Source: Gemmatimonadota bacterium
GTDB taxonomy: Bacteria > Gemmatimonadota > Gemmatimonadetes > Gemmatimonadales > Gemmatimonadaceae
Length of the DNA: 64,000 nucleotides
NCBI GenBank assembly: GCA_020161135.1
Contig: JAIUOB010000001.1
Location: 868,001-932,000, forward strand
Direction of reading: 5' to 3'
Part shown: positions 36,178 to 43,313 of the stretch, piece by piece
Position numbering within the stretch: position 1 is the stretch's first letter
How the letters are laid out: each line of letters begins with the position of its first letter
Made by a program: the position numbers and the translations under genes
The notes under the pieces: generated by a model
What the model was told of the DNA's origin: nothing
What the model saw: the letters and a program-made list of their open reading frames with translations, nothing else
Databases searched by the model: none

Positions 36178-36630
36178 ATGACGCCAAGCACCGGCCACTG
36201 CATCTTCTGCGACCTGATTCGCGGTGCCGCCGAGGTGTCGATCTGTTACGAGGACGCGACGGCGATCGCTTTCCTGGATATCCAACCGGTCAACCCGGGC
36301 CACGTACTGGTCGTCCCGCGCGAGCACTACGAGGTGCTGCAGGACATTCCCGGCCATGTGGGCGCGCACCTCTATCAGGTAGCCACGAAGCTCATTCCCA
36401 TCGTGCAGACGGCTTCGGGCGCGTCTGACATGAACATCGTCGTGAACTCCGGTGCCGCGGCCGGTCAGAATGTGATGCACTATCACATTCACCTCATTCC
36501 GCGCCGCGAGGGCGACGGGTTCGATGTGCCGCTCCCGTTCCCCGGCTCGAGCATGCCCAACCGGCAGCAGCTCGACGCCATGGCGGCGCGCATCGGGTCC
36601 ATGCTGCGCGACCCCATGCGTCCTTCGTGA
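36178..36630 (+). CDS. HIT-family hydrolase
   Basis: A 150-residue histidine-triad protein. The active-site motif is HYHIHLIP (about residues 100-107), with a conserved N-terminal segment CIFCDLIRG that often binds zinc together with downstream residues, and [13 protein letters not shown]. Members hydrolyse nucleotide phosphoramidates or dinucleoside polyphosphates. Start ATG 36178; ATG 36157 is an alternative. It is followed by a strong promoter for the next unit. Confidence 0.92.
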   Translation: MTPSTGHCIFCDLIRGAAEVSICYEDATAIAFLDIQPVNPGHVLVVPREHYEVLQDIPGHVGAHLYQVATKLIPIVQTASGASDMNIVVNSGAAAGQNVMHYHIHLIPRREGDGFDVPLPFPGSSMPNRQQLDAMAARIGSMLRDPMRPS

Positions 36631-36652
36631 CGGAGCCCCCGTCCCCGGACTC

Positions 36653-36682
36653 TTGACGAGAGCAGGAACGTGACCCTATAGT
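36653..36682 (+). promoter_or_regulatory. Near-consensus sigma-70 promoter
   Basis: TTGACG (36653-36658) and TATAGT (36677-36682) are separated by 18 bases, the best match to a housekeeping promoter that I see in the window. Transcription would begin near 36689-36691, directly at a GGGTCGCG hairpin arm and more than 300 bases before the next convincing start codon. Confidence 0.7.
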
Positions 36683-36688
36683 CGCCCG

Positions 36689-37018
36689 ACGGGTCGCGAG
36701 AGCAGGCAAGACGTCCCCGGCGGGGCGCGACCCAGGCAGCGGCAAGCAGCGGCAGGCATGTCCACCCGGCTCCCCTGGAGGATGATGCGCTCCACCCGCG
36801 GACGGTCCACCACTGGTCGGACCTCGACGCGCGACGCAGCGGCCCACGGCCCGCGTCGCCTGCACCGGCCCCCCCGCGCGCGGCGCGGCGGTGCCTCGTC
36901 AGCTTCCCATCGCCCCGATGCGAGTCTCGCCGACTCCGCCGGGGCGTCGTCGTTCCGGGGGGCGCGCGCGCGTCCCGGGGCCTCCCCTCGCAGTCCGGGC
37001 GTGGTGATCCACATCGCC
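36689..37018 (+). ncRNA. Candidate structured leader or small RNA upstream of HNH gene
   Basis: About 330 bases transcribed from the strong promoter. The presumed 5' end folds immediately: GGGTCGCG (36691-36698) pairs with CGCGACCC (36726-36733). Further on, GCGACGC pairs with GCGTCGC around 36830-36860, and GGTCC with GGACC around 36805-36825. An open frame runs through it from ATG 36758, but the translation is Arg/Ser/Gly-rich low-complexity sequence unlike a folded protein. It matches no RNA family that I recognise (not tmRNA, RNase P or SRP RNA by their conserved segments). It may be a regulatory leader or an independent small RNA. Confidence 0.4.
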
Positions 37019-37345
37019 ATGAAGCGGGCGCTGCGGAAAGGCGCCCTGCGTGACTGCGGGCAGCGGTGTGTCTATTGTGCTGTACCACTCGATTGTCGCA
37101 CCGCGACCCTCGATCATGTCGTGCCGGTCGCGCGCGGTGGTGCGCACGATCCGGGCAACCTCGTGACCGCCTGTGGCCCCTGCAACCGCCTCAAGGGTGA
37201 TCTCCTTCCGTTCGAGTTCTTCGCCCGCTTTCCGTGGGCTGGCGCCAACTTCGTGCGCTACGCGCGCAACGTGCATCGCGCCCTCAAGCGCGGTGCCCGC
37301 CGCGCCGTCAGCCTGGCCTTCGCGCGACTCGACGAGGCGGCCTGA
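37019..37345 (+). CDS. HNH endonuclease domain protein
   Basis: A 108-residue protein with a compact HNH domain: CVYCAVPL, ATLDHVVPVARGG (catalytic His), NLVTACGPCNRLKGD (second Cys pair and Asn). The end reads FVRYARNVHRALKRG and parallels the end of the HNH protein at 18961, so the two are paralogous. ATG 37019 is chosen because the longer upstream frame encodes only Arg-rich sequence; GTG 37001 is possible. Its message would carry a 330-base structured leader. Its biological target is unknown. Confidence 0.82.
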   Translation: MKRALRKGALRDCGQRCVYCAVPLDCRTATLDHVVPVARGGAHDPGNLVTACGPCNRLKGDLLPFEFFARFPWAGANFVRYARNVHRALKRGARRAVSLAFARLDEAA

Positions 37346-37428
37346 TGGCGAGACTCGTACGCTCCGCCGGTCTCGTGCCGCTCGCGGTTCTCGTCCTCGT
37401 CAGCGCCTGGCTGCTGCTCACCATGTAG
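37345..37428 (+). CDS. Possible 27-residue single-TM peptide
   Basis: The ATG overlaps the stop of the HNH gene (TGATG). It encodes MARLVRS followed by a hydrophobic stretch GLVPLAVLVLVSAWLLL and TM, ending 13 bases before the next gene. The positive start and single membrane segment are typical of small membrane proteins, and the position in a tight operon supports translation. Without comparative data this remains tentative. Confidence 0.4.
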   Translation: MARLVRSAGLVPLAVLVLVSAWLLLTM

Positions 37429-37441
37429 CGGGGCGCGCGTC

Positions 37442-38317
37442 ATGAGGTGGACCCCAGGTGGCCGCAGCCGGAACCTCGAAGACCGCCGCGGTGGCGGCGG
37501 AGGCATGGGCTTCGGGGGCGGCGGAGGCGGAGGGATGCGGCTTGGCGCGGGCGGCATTGTCGTGCTGCTCATCCTGAGTCTCGTGTTCAAGCGCGACCTC
37601 ATCACGCCGATGCTCGGCGGCGACGGCGGTGCGGTGCCTGGAGCGCTGGCCCCCGGCGCCGATGCGGCGGCGCCGCTCAACGACGCGCGCGAAGAGCCCA
37701 TGGTGCGATTCGTCTCCATGGTGCTCGACAGCGTGCAGGGTACCTGGGCGCGCAACCTGCAGGGGTACAGCGACGCGCGGCTCGTGCTCTTCCGCGGCAC
37801 GACGCCGTCGGCTTGCGGGCTGGGGCAGGCGGCCACGGGGCCGTTCTACTGCCCGGGCGATCGCAAGGTGTATCTCGACCTCGCGTTCTTCGACCAACTC
37901 GAGCAGCAGTTCGGTGCACCCGGCGACTTCGCGCAGGCGTACGTCATCGCGCACGAGATCGGCCACCACGTGCAGAACCTCATGGGCACCGAGCGCGAAC
38001 TGCGGCGCCTCCAGCAGCAGTCGCCGGCACGCGCCAACGCGTTGTCCGTCGCCATGGAATTGCAGGCCGACTGCTACGCCGGCGTGTGGGCCCATGATGC
38101 GTCGCAGGCGGGCGGGCTCGCTGCCGGAGACATCGACGAAGGGCTCGGCGCGGCCGCGGCGGTCGGTGACGACCGCCTGCAGCGCGGCGCCGGACAGGCG
38201 GTGCACCCGGAGTCGTTCACGCACGGGTCGTCGGCCGAGCGGCAGCGATGGTTCCGCGAGGGGTTCCAGTCGGGCGACGCACGCCGCTGCGACACCTTCG
38301 CGCGTCTCGGGCGATGA
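37442..38317 (+). CDS. ypfJ: YpfJ-family neutral zinc metallopeptidase
   Basis: A 291-residue protein. A cytoplasmic N terminus rich in Gly (about residues 17-32) precedes one membrane segment (GGIVVLLILSLVF, about 36-49). The zinc site is AHEIGHHVQNLMG (about 177-189), with ELQADCYAGVWAH supplying the third ligand, and SFTHGSSAERQRWFREGFQSGD is typical of the C terminus. The family is widespread but its substrates are poorly known. Its stop overlaps the start of the creatininase gene (ATGA). Confidence 0.88.
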   Translation: MRWTPGGRSRNLEDRRGGGGGMGFGGGGGGGMRLGAGGIVVLLILSLVFKRDLITPMLGGDGGAVPGALAPGADAAAPLNDAREEPMVRFVSMVLDSVQGTWARNLQGYSDARLVLFRGTTPSACGLGQAATGPFYCPGDRKVYLDLAFFDQLEQQFGAPGDFAQAYVIAHEIGHHVQNLMGTERELRRLQQQSPARANALSVAMELQADCYAGVWAHDASQAGGLAAGDIDEGLGAAAAVGDDRLQRGAGQAVHPESFTHGSSAERQRWFREGFQSGDARRCDTFARLGR

Positions 38318-39111
38318 GCGCCGAGGGGCACACGCAAACGCAATCGCAGGCGCCGCGCGCCGGTGTGCTGCAGGAGCAGACGTGGCCGGCCATGCGCGAC
38401 GGATCGTGGCCGGTGGCGCTGCTCCCGTTCGGCGCCACCGAGCCGCACAACACGCATCTCCCCTACGGCACCGACACCCTGCTGGGCACCGAGGTCGCGG
38501 CGCGCGTCGCCGCGACGTGCGTGGCACGGGGCACGGGGGTCGTGGCACTGCCGGCGCTGGCGTTCGGGGTGAACACGACACAGCTCGATCTGCGCTTCAC
38601 GCTCAACGTCATGCCCAGCACGCAGCTCGCGCTGCTGCGCGATATCGTACGCAGCCTCGAGCCGCACGGCGTGCGGGCGCTGGTGCTGCTCAACGCCCAT
38701 GGGGGCAACGAGCTGCGCGCGCTGGTGCGTGAGCTGCAACCGGAGACCCGCGTGATGCTGGCCATCGTGAACTGGTGGCAGGCCGCCGATCATGCGCTGT
38801 TCCGCGAACCCGGCGATCACGCCGGCGCACTGGAGACGGCGGCCATGCTGCACGTCGCCCCGCACCTTGTCGCGCCCGATCGCAGCACGTGGGGCGATGG
38901 TGCGACGCGCCCGAGTGCGCTCGCGGGTGTGCGCAGCGGCGTTGCGTGGATGCCGCGCCGCTGGACGCAGGCCACCATCGACACTGGTGTCGGCGCGCCG
39001 CACGAGGCGACCGCCGATCAGGGAGCGACGTTCGTGGCCCAGGCGGTCGAGCGCATTGCGGCGTTCTGCCTCGAACTCGCCGTCGCCGACCCCGACGCGC
39101 TCTGGCGTTGA
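38314..39111 (+). CDS. Creatininase-family amidohydrolase
   Basis: A 265-residue cytoplasmic enzyme. PFGATEPHNTHLPYGTDTLLG supplies the metal-binding Glu, His and Asp of creatininases, VLLNAHGGNE another His, and GDHAGALETAAML the later Glu. Members cleave cyclic amides, including creatinine and intermediates of mycofactocin or formamide pathways; the substrate here is unknown. It is translationally coupled to ypfJ and convergent with nadE. Confidence 0.88.
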   Translation: MSAEGHTQTQSQAPRAGVLQEQTWPAMRDGSWPVALLPFGATEPHNTHLPYGTDTLLGTEVAARVAATCVARGTGVVALPALAFGVNTTQLDLRFTLNVMPSTQLALLRDIVRSLEPHGVRALVLLNAHGGNELRALVRELQPETRVMLAIVNWWQAADHALFREPGDHAGALETAAMLHVAPHLVAPDRSTWGDGATRPSALAGVRSGVAWMPRRWTQATIDTGVGAPHEATADQGATFVAQAVERIAAFCLELAVADPDALWR

Positions 39112-39123
39112 ACGACAACGCCA
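39103..39123. terminator. Weak hairpin between convergent genes
   Basis: TGGCGTT (39103-39109) pairs with AACGCCA (39117-39123). The left arm includes the end of the creatininase gene. It is short and only a tentative terminator. Confidence 0.35.
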
Positions 39124-39139
39124 GCGCGACGCCGTTGCG

Positions 39140-41062
39140 TCAGTAGTCCACCGGCCGCAGGTACGACTCGCCGATGCCGCTCTGGCTCACCAGCGCCGTG
39201 GCCGGCGGACGCCGCTTCCAGTGCGTGCCATTCAGGCGCCGCTCCACGAGCGCCAGCTCGTCGTCGCCAAAGCCACGCGCCCGCATCGCCTCGTGTGAGT
39301 ACCCGTGCAGCAGGCCGTTGAGGATCTCGTCGGCCCGCGCGTACGGAATGCCGAGATCGCCCTCGTCGGTCTGACCGGCGATGAGGTCCGCCGTCGGGGC
39401 CTTGTCGACGATCACCGCCGGCACGCCGAGGTGACGCGCGAGCTGCCACACCTGGGTCTTGTACAGGTCGCCGATGGGGTTGACCGGCGGCGAGTCGTCG
39501 GCGTGCCACGTGAAGTAGCCGAACAGGCGCTCCGTCTTGTTGCCCGTGCCCAGCGGCAACGCGCGATAGCGCGCCGAAAGGTCGAACAGCGCGATCATGC
39601 GTGTGCGCGCCATGACGTTGCCGCGGCGCGCGCCGTCTGCGTCGGGTTCGTGCGCGAGATAGCCGTCCACCGCGCCGCTGATGTCGATGGTGCGCGACTC
39701 GATGCCGAGGGCGTCGATGACGAGCTGTGCATGCGCGAGCGAGTCGCTGCTCGACGTCCGATACGGCAGGCGTACCCCGATGACGTTCTCGGCGCCCAGC
39801 GCCCGCACGGCGAGATACGCGGTGACCGCCGAATCGACGCCCCCCGAGAGGCCGACGACGGCCTTGCCGTAGCCACGGCGCGTCATCTCCTCGTGCAGGA
39901 AGCCGGTGAGCCACTCCTCCGTGAGCGGCGCGTCGAGGGTGAGCGGCGGCGGCCCGCCATGATCGCGCAATCCGTGCCGCACCACCGGCAGTTGCTCGGG
40001 GAGCGCGCGCACCGTGGCGGCTCGGGTGAGCGCGCCGGTGGGCACGGGGAACTCGCCGGTGTGAAAGTCGCGTGCCTGCCGCAGCAGGTCGGCGGCGGCG
40101 GGCTCCGGGCCGTCGTAGAGCACCGCCGGCGTGATGCCGTCGGTGATGCGGCGGACGTTGTCCAGGACATGCGGCAACGCCACGCGCAGGTCGCTCAGCA
40201 GCGGGCTGTCCGCCCGCGCGCGCACGAGGTCGTCCAGATCCACCGTAATCGAGACGAAGCTCTCGTCCCACACCGGCGCACGGCCGCGCACGTCGCCACC
40301 GGGGCCCACGAGATGCGACGTGCCGAAGAAGCGCTTGCCCCCCTCGCTGCCCACGAGGTTCACGAACGCCGCGTACACGCCATGCTCCTCGGCGATGTCT
40401 CGAATGAGCCGCTCCCAGCGCGCTGCGCTGTAGGGGCCCGCCACTCCGTCGTGCCGTGGCCACGGGCCGCGCGCCGGTGCGGCGGAGGAGACGAACACCA
40501 CCTGCGCCCCGTCGAGCGCCGCCAGCGTGCCGCTCAGCGAATGCCACGCATCCTCGCACACCAGCAGCGCCGCGCGCCCCCACGGCGTCTCGAAGGCACG
40601 AATGTCGGTGCCGCGTTCGACGAAACGCTCCTCGTCGAACAGCCCGTAGGTGGGCAGGAAGTTCTTGCGGTGCACGTGCCGCAGCACCGGCGGCCCGTCG
40701 TCCAGGCCAAGTGTGATGTACGCCGCTGAGTTGTGCAGCGTGTCCCGCCAGCGTTCGTAGAATCCGACGACCACGTCCATGGGCACCACCGTGATGCCGG
40801 CGGCGGCGCAGGCGGTGCGGTAGTGGTCGTCGAGCTCATAGGCCAGGGCGCCGGCAGTCACGGCCACTTCGCGCACGCCGCCTTCGACGAAGTAGCCCGA
40901 CAGGGCCGTCTCCGGGAACTGCACCACCTGCGGGCGCGGCTCGAGCGTGGCGGCCTGCGCGCACAGGCGGCCCAGGCGGGCAAGGTTGGCGGCGGTGTCG
41001 CCCTTGCGAGGGGCGAACTGGCACAGCGCGATGGTCAGCGGGCGAATCGGGTCACCAGGCAT
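39140..41062 (-). CDS. nadE: Glutamine-dependent NAD+ synthetase
   Basis: A 640-residue two-domain enzyme for the last step of NAD synthesis. The N-terminal nitrilase domain has the Glu-Lys-Cys triad in FPETALSGYF, HRKNFLPTYG and LVCEDAWH, and releases ammonia from glutamine. The C-terminal synthetase domain has the P-loop GLSGGVDSA, LPLGTGNKTE and the C-terminal GTHWKRRPP. I choose ATG 41062 rather than ATG 41068 because a -10-like TAGCTT directly precedes 41068 and would then lie six bases before 41062. It is divergent from the PBP gene. Confidence 0.93.
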   Translation of the reverse strand: MPGDPIRPLTIALCQFAPRKGDTAANLARLGRLCAQAATLEPRPQVVQFPETALSGYFVEGGVREVAVTAGALAYELDDHYRTACAAAGITVVPMDVVVGFYERWRDTLHNSAAYITLGLDDGPPVLRHVHRKNFLPTYGLFDEERFVERGTDIRAFETPWGRAALLVCEDAWHSLSGTLAALDGAQVVFVSSAAPARGPWPRHDGVAGPYSAARWERLIRDIAEEHGVYAAFVNLVGSEGGKRFFGTSHLVGPGGDVRGRAPVWDESFVSITVDLDDLVRARADSPLLSDLRVALPHVLDNVRRITDGITPAVLYDGPEPAAADLLRQARDFHTGEFPVPTGALTRAATVRALPEQLPVVRHGLRDHGGPPPLTLDAPLTEEWLTGFLHEEMTRRGYGKAVVGLSGGVDSAVTAYLAVRALGAENVIGVRLPYRTSSSDSLAHAQLVIDALGIESRTIDISGAVDGYLAHEPDADGARRGNVMARTRMIALFDLSARYRALPLGTGNKTERLFGYFTWHADDSPPVNPIGDLYKTQVWQLARHLGVPAVIVDKAPTADLIAGQTDEGDLGIPYARADEILNGLLHGYSHEAMRARGFGDDELALVERRLNGTHWKRRPPATALVSQSGIGESYLRPVDY

Positions 41063-41068
41063 GCCCAT

Positions 41069-41074
41069 AAGCTA
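41069..41074 (-). promoter_or_regulatory. -10-like hexamer of nadE, leaderless arrangement
   Basis: TAGCTT on the minus strand, six bases before ATG 41062. The same hexamer precedes the starts at 54548 and 59691. No good -35 is visible. Confidence 0.4.
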
Positions 41075-41154
41075 CAGGACCGCGTGGATGGAGAGAGGGG
41101 TAGACTTGGGGATGATGAGCTGCTGGCGGGGCGTCGAGCGATTCGTGAAGGAGA

Positions 41155-41231
41155 CAGGAGGCAGGGGGAAGGCACATCGGGTGCAGGATGATCGCCGTCC
41201 TGCCCCCTGCTTTCGGCGTTCCTGCCTCCTG
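41155..41231. repeat. Word-palindrome E5 over the start of the PBP gene
   Basis: CAGGAGGCAG (41155-41164) pairs with CTGCCTCCTG (41222-41231), GCAGGGGG (41161-41168) with CCCCCTGC (41203-41210), and GCAGGA (41183-41188) with TCCTGC (41198-41203). The nested arms enclose the likely ribosome site and start codon of the PBP gene, so folding in the mRNA would hide them. The opening sequence resembles that of the element at 28.17 kb. Confidence 0.65.
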
Positions 41232-43271
41232 CTGCCTGTGGTGTCGGCGATCTCGCTCGGCATGCACACGGTCGCGCACGCCCAGGGCTCTCCCCCCGCG
41301 CCCGCCGGCGGCTCGGGCGAACCGTGGCGCATCATCACGCCGCCGCAGGTCACGCTGGTGCTCGCGCGCGACGGGTCGGTCATCGGCGAGATCGGGCGGG
41401 AACGCCGCCTCAGCGTGCCGGTGCGGTCGCTGCCGCGCTACGTCGGCCAGGCGTTCGTCGCCGTCGAGGACAAGCGCTTCTACCAGCACGACGGCGTGGA
41501 CCTGGTTGGCGTCGCGGGTGCGCTCAAGGACGCCGTCACCAAGGGCGACCTGCGCGGCGCCAGCACCATCACGCAGCTCCTCGTCGGCAACATGCACCCC
41601 GACGTGATCGACCGGCGCGACCGGTCACCGGCGCGCAAGCTGCGGGAGCAGCAGGCCGCCCGCGAAATGGAGCGGCACTACAACAAGGAGCAGATCCTCG
41701 AGGCGTTCCTCAACCAGATCTCCTTCGGCCGCGGCGCGTACGGCATCGAGATGGCGGCGCGTCAGTACTTCGCGAAGGGCGCGGCCGACCTGACACTGGC
41801 CGAGGCGGCGTCGCTCGCGGCGATGCCCAAGAGCCCCGTGCAGTACGATCCGGCGCGGTACCCTGACCGCAATCGCACGCGCCGCAACACGGTGCTCGCG
41901 CTCATGGCGGAACAGGGGTACATCACACGCGCCCAGGCCACGGCCGCCCAGGCCGAGCCGGTGCGCACCGTGCCGCGAGGGCCTGCGGTCGCCCCGTGGG
42001 TCACCGATGTCGTGCGGGTGCAGGCCGAGCGTGCCGGTGTGGCCGCAGCGCAGGGCGGCTATCGCATTCACACGACCATCGACGCCGCGCTGCAGCGAGC
42101 GACGCAGGCGGCGCTGAGCAGCGGCATCGACGAAATCGAGACGCGCCCCGGCTTCCGAGGACGTCGCTGCTCCGCCGTCGCACGGGCCGACACCGGGCGC
42201 ACGGACCGGCGGGCACCGCGTGTCGATGGATGCCTCGAGGGGGCCGCGGTCGTGCTTGATCCCGGCAATGGCGAAGTGCGCGCCCTGGTGGGTGGACGTG
42301 ACTACGCCCGGTCGAGCTTCAACCGTGCCGTCGACGGCAATCGCCAGCCGGGCTCGAGCTTCAAGGCGTTCGTGTACGCACAGGCGCTGGCGCAGGGGCT
42401 TACGGCGAATGCGATGGTCGCGGACACGGCCCTGAGCGTCCGGCTCGACAATGGTCAGGTTTACTCGCCCGACAACGCCGACAACGCGTTCATGGGCGCG
42501 CTCACGGTGCGCGAGGCACTCACGCGCTCACGCAACCCGGTGGCGGTGCAGTTGGCGCTGTCGGTGGGCATGGACTCCGTCATCGCGCTCGCGCGTCGTG
42601 CCGGCGTGCGGGCCCCCATCGCGCCGTATCCGTCGAGCGCGCTGGGCGCGAGTGTCGTGCAGCCGCTCGACTTCGTCGCCGCCTACGCCGCGTTCGACAA
42701 TGGCGGCGTCGCCGTCGACCCGCGCTTCATCGCCCGCATCGAGGATCGCGCGGGGCGCACGGTGCATGTGCCGGCCGGCGCGCCCATGCGCCCCGCCATG
42801 GACTCGCGTGTCGCGTTCCTCGTACGGGACATCATGCAGGACGTCGTCGAGCGCGGCACGGCCACGGCCGTGCGACGCATCGTGCCGGAGCGCATCCCCG
42901 TGGCCGGCAAGACCGGCACCACGAACGACAACACCGACGTCTGGTTCGTGGGCATGACCCCCGAACTGGTCGTCGGTGTGTGGCTGGGGTTCGACCGCCC
43001 GGCCATGATCGCGCCCGGCGCCGCGGGCGGCACCCTGGCCGCGCCCATCGCCGGCCGGATCATTGCCGACGCGTACGGGTCGCGCACGAGTGGCAGTTGG
43101 ACGCCGCCACCGGGACTCGTGGCGGCCGATCTCGATCGCAACACGGGCAAGCCGGCCGATGCGAACACACCGGCCGACCGCCGCTACCGCGAGTGGTTCC
43201 TGCTGGGCACCGAGCCGGGTGCCCTCGCGTGGCCCTGGAGTCTCTTCCGCGCCGGGCCGATCGGCTACTGA
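41181..43271 (+). CDS. Class A penicillin-binding protein (PBP1-type)
   Basis: A 696-residue bifunctional cell-wall synthase. The glycosyltransferase 51 domain (about residues 60-250) has VEDKRFYQHDGVD, GASTITQLLVGN, HYNKEQILEAFLNQISFGRGAYG and LTLAEAASLAAMPKSPVQYDP. The transpeptidase domain (about 350-660) has SSFK (active-site Ser), SRN and KTGTTND. GTG 41181 is chosen because GGGGAAGG lies about ten bases upstream. The resulting N terminus is a cleavable-looking signal (LLLPVVSAISLGMHTVAHAQ) rather than the usual membrane anchor, so upstream starts (ATG 41088, 41112) remain possible. It overlaps a palindromic element and is convergent with lon. Confidence 0.88.
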   Translation: MQDDRRPAPCFRRSCLLLPVVSAISLGMHTVAHAQGSPPAPAGGSGEPWRIITPPQVTLVLARDGSVIGEIGRERRLSVPVRSLPRYVGQAFVAVEDKRFYQHDGVDLVGVAGALKDAVTKGDLRGASTITQLLVGNMHPDVIDRRDRSPARKLREQQAAREMERHYNKEQILEAFLNQISFGRGAYGIEMAARQYFAKGAADLTLAEAASLAAMPKSPVQYDPARYPDRNRTRRNTVLALMAEQGYITRAQATAAQAEPVRTVPRGPAVAPWVTDVVRVQAERAGVAAAQGGYRIHTTIDAALQRATQAALSSGIDEIETRPGFRGRRCSAVARADTGRTDRRAPRVDGCLEGAAVVLDPGNGEVRALVGGRDYARSSFNRAVDGNRQPGSSFKAFVYAQALAQGLTANAMVADTALSVRLDNGQVYSPDNADNAFMGALTVREALTRSRNPVAVQLALSVGMDSVIALARRAGVRAPIAPYPSSALGASVVQPLDFVAAYAAFDNGGVAVDPRFIARIEDRAGRTVHVPAGAPMRPAMDSRVAFLVRDIMQDVVERGTATAVRRIVPERIPVAGKTGTTNDNTDVWFVGMTPELVVGVWLGFDRPAMIAPGAAGGTLAAPIAGRIIADAYGSRTSGSWTPPPGLVAADLDRNTGKPADANTPADRRYREWFLLGTEPGALAWPWSLFRAGPIGY

Positions 43272-43277
43272 GTGGGG

Positions 43278-43308
43278 CTCGCGCGCGGCGACGGGCGCCG
43301 CGCGCGAG
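43278..43308. terminator. Bidirectional terminator between PBP and lon
   Basis: A perfect 13-bp G/C stem (43278-43290 with 43296-43308) and an ACGGG loop, starting 6 bases after the PBP stop and ending 5 bases before the lon stop codon. Confidence 0.85.
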
Positions 43309-43313
43309 GGGCG

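Noticed and set aside
36758..37018. N-terminal extension of the HNH gene from ATG 36758
   Set aside because: The extension is Arg/Ser/Gly-rich low complexity, and the compact HNH fold starts normally at ATG 37019.
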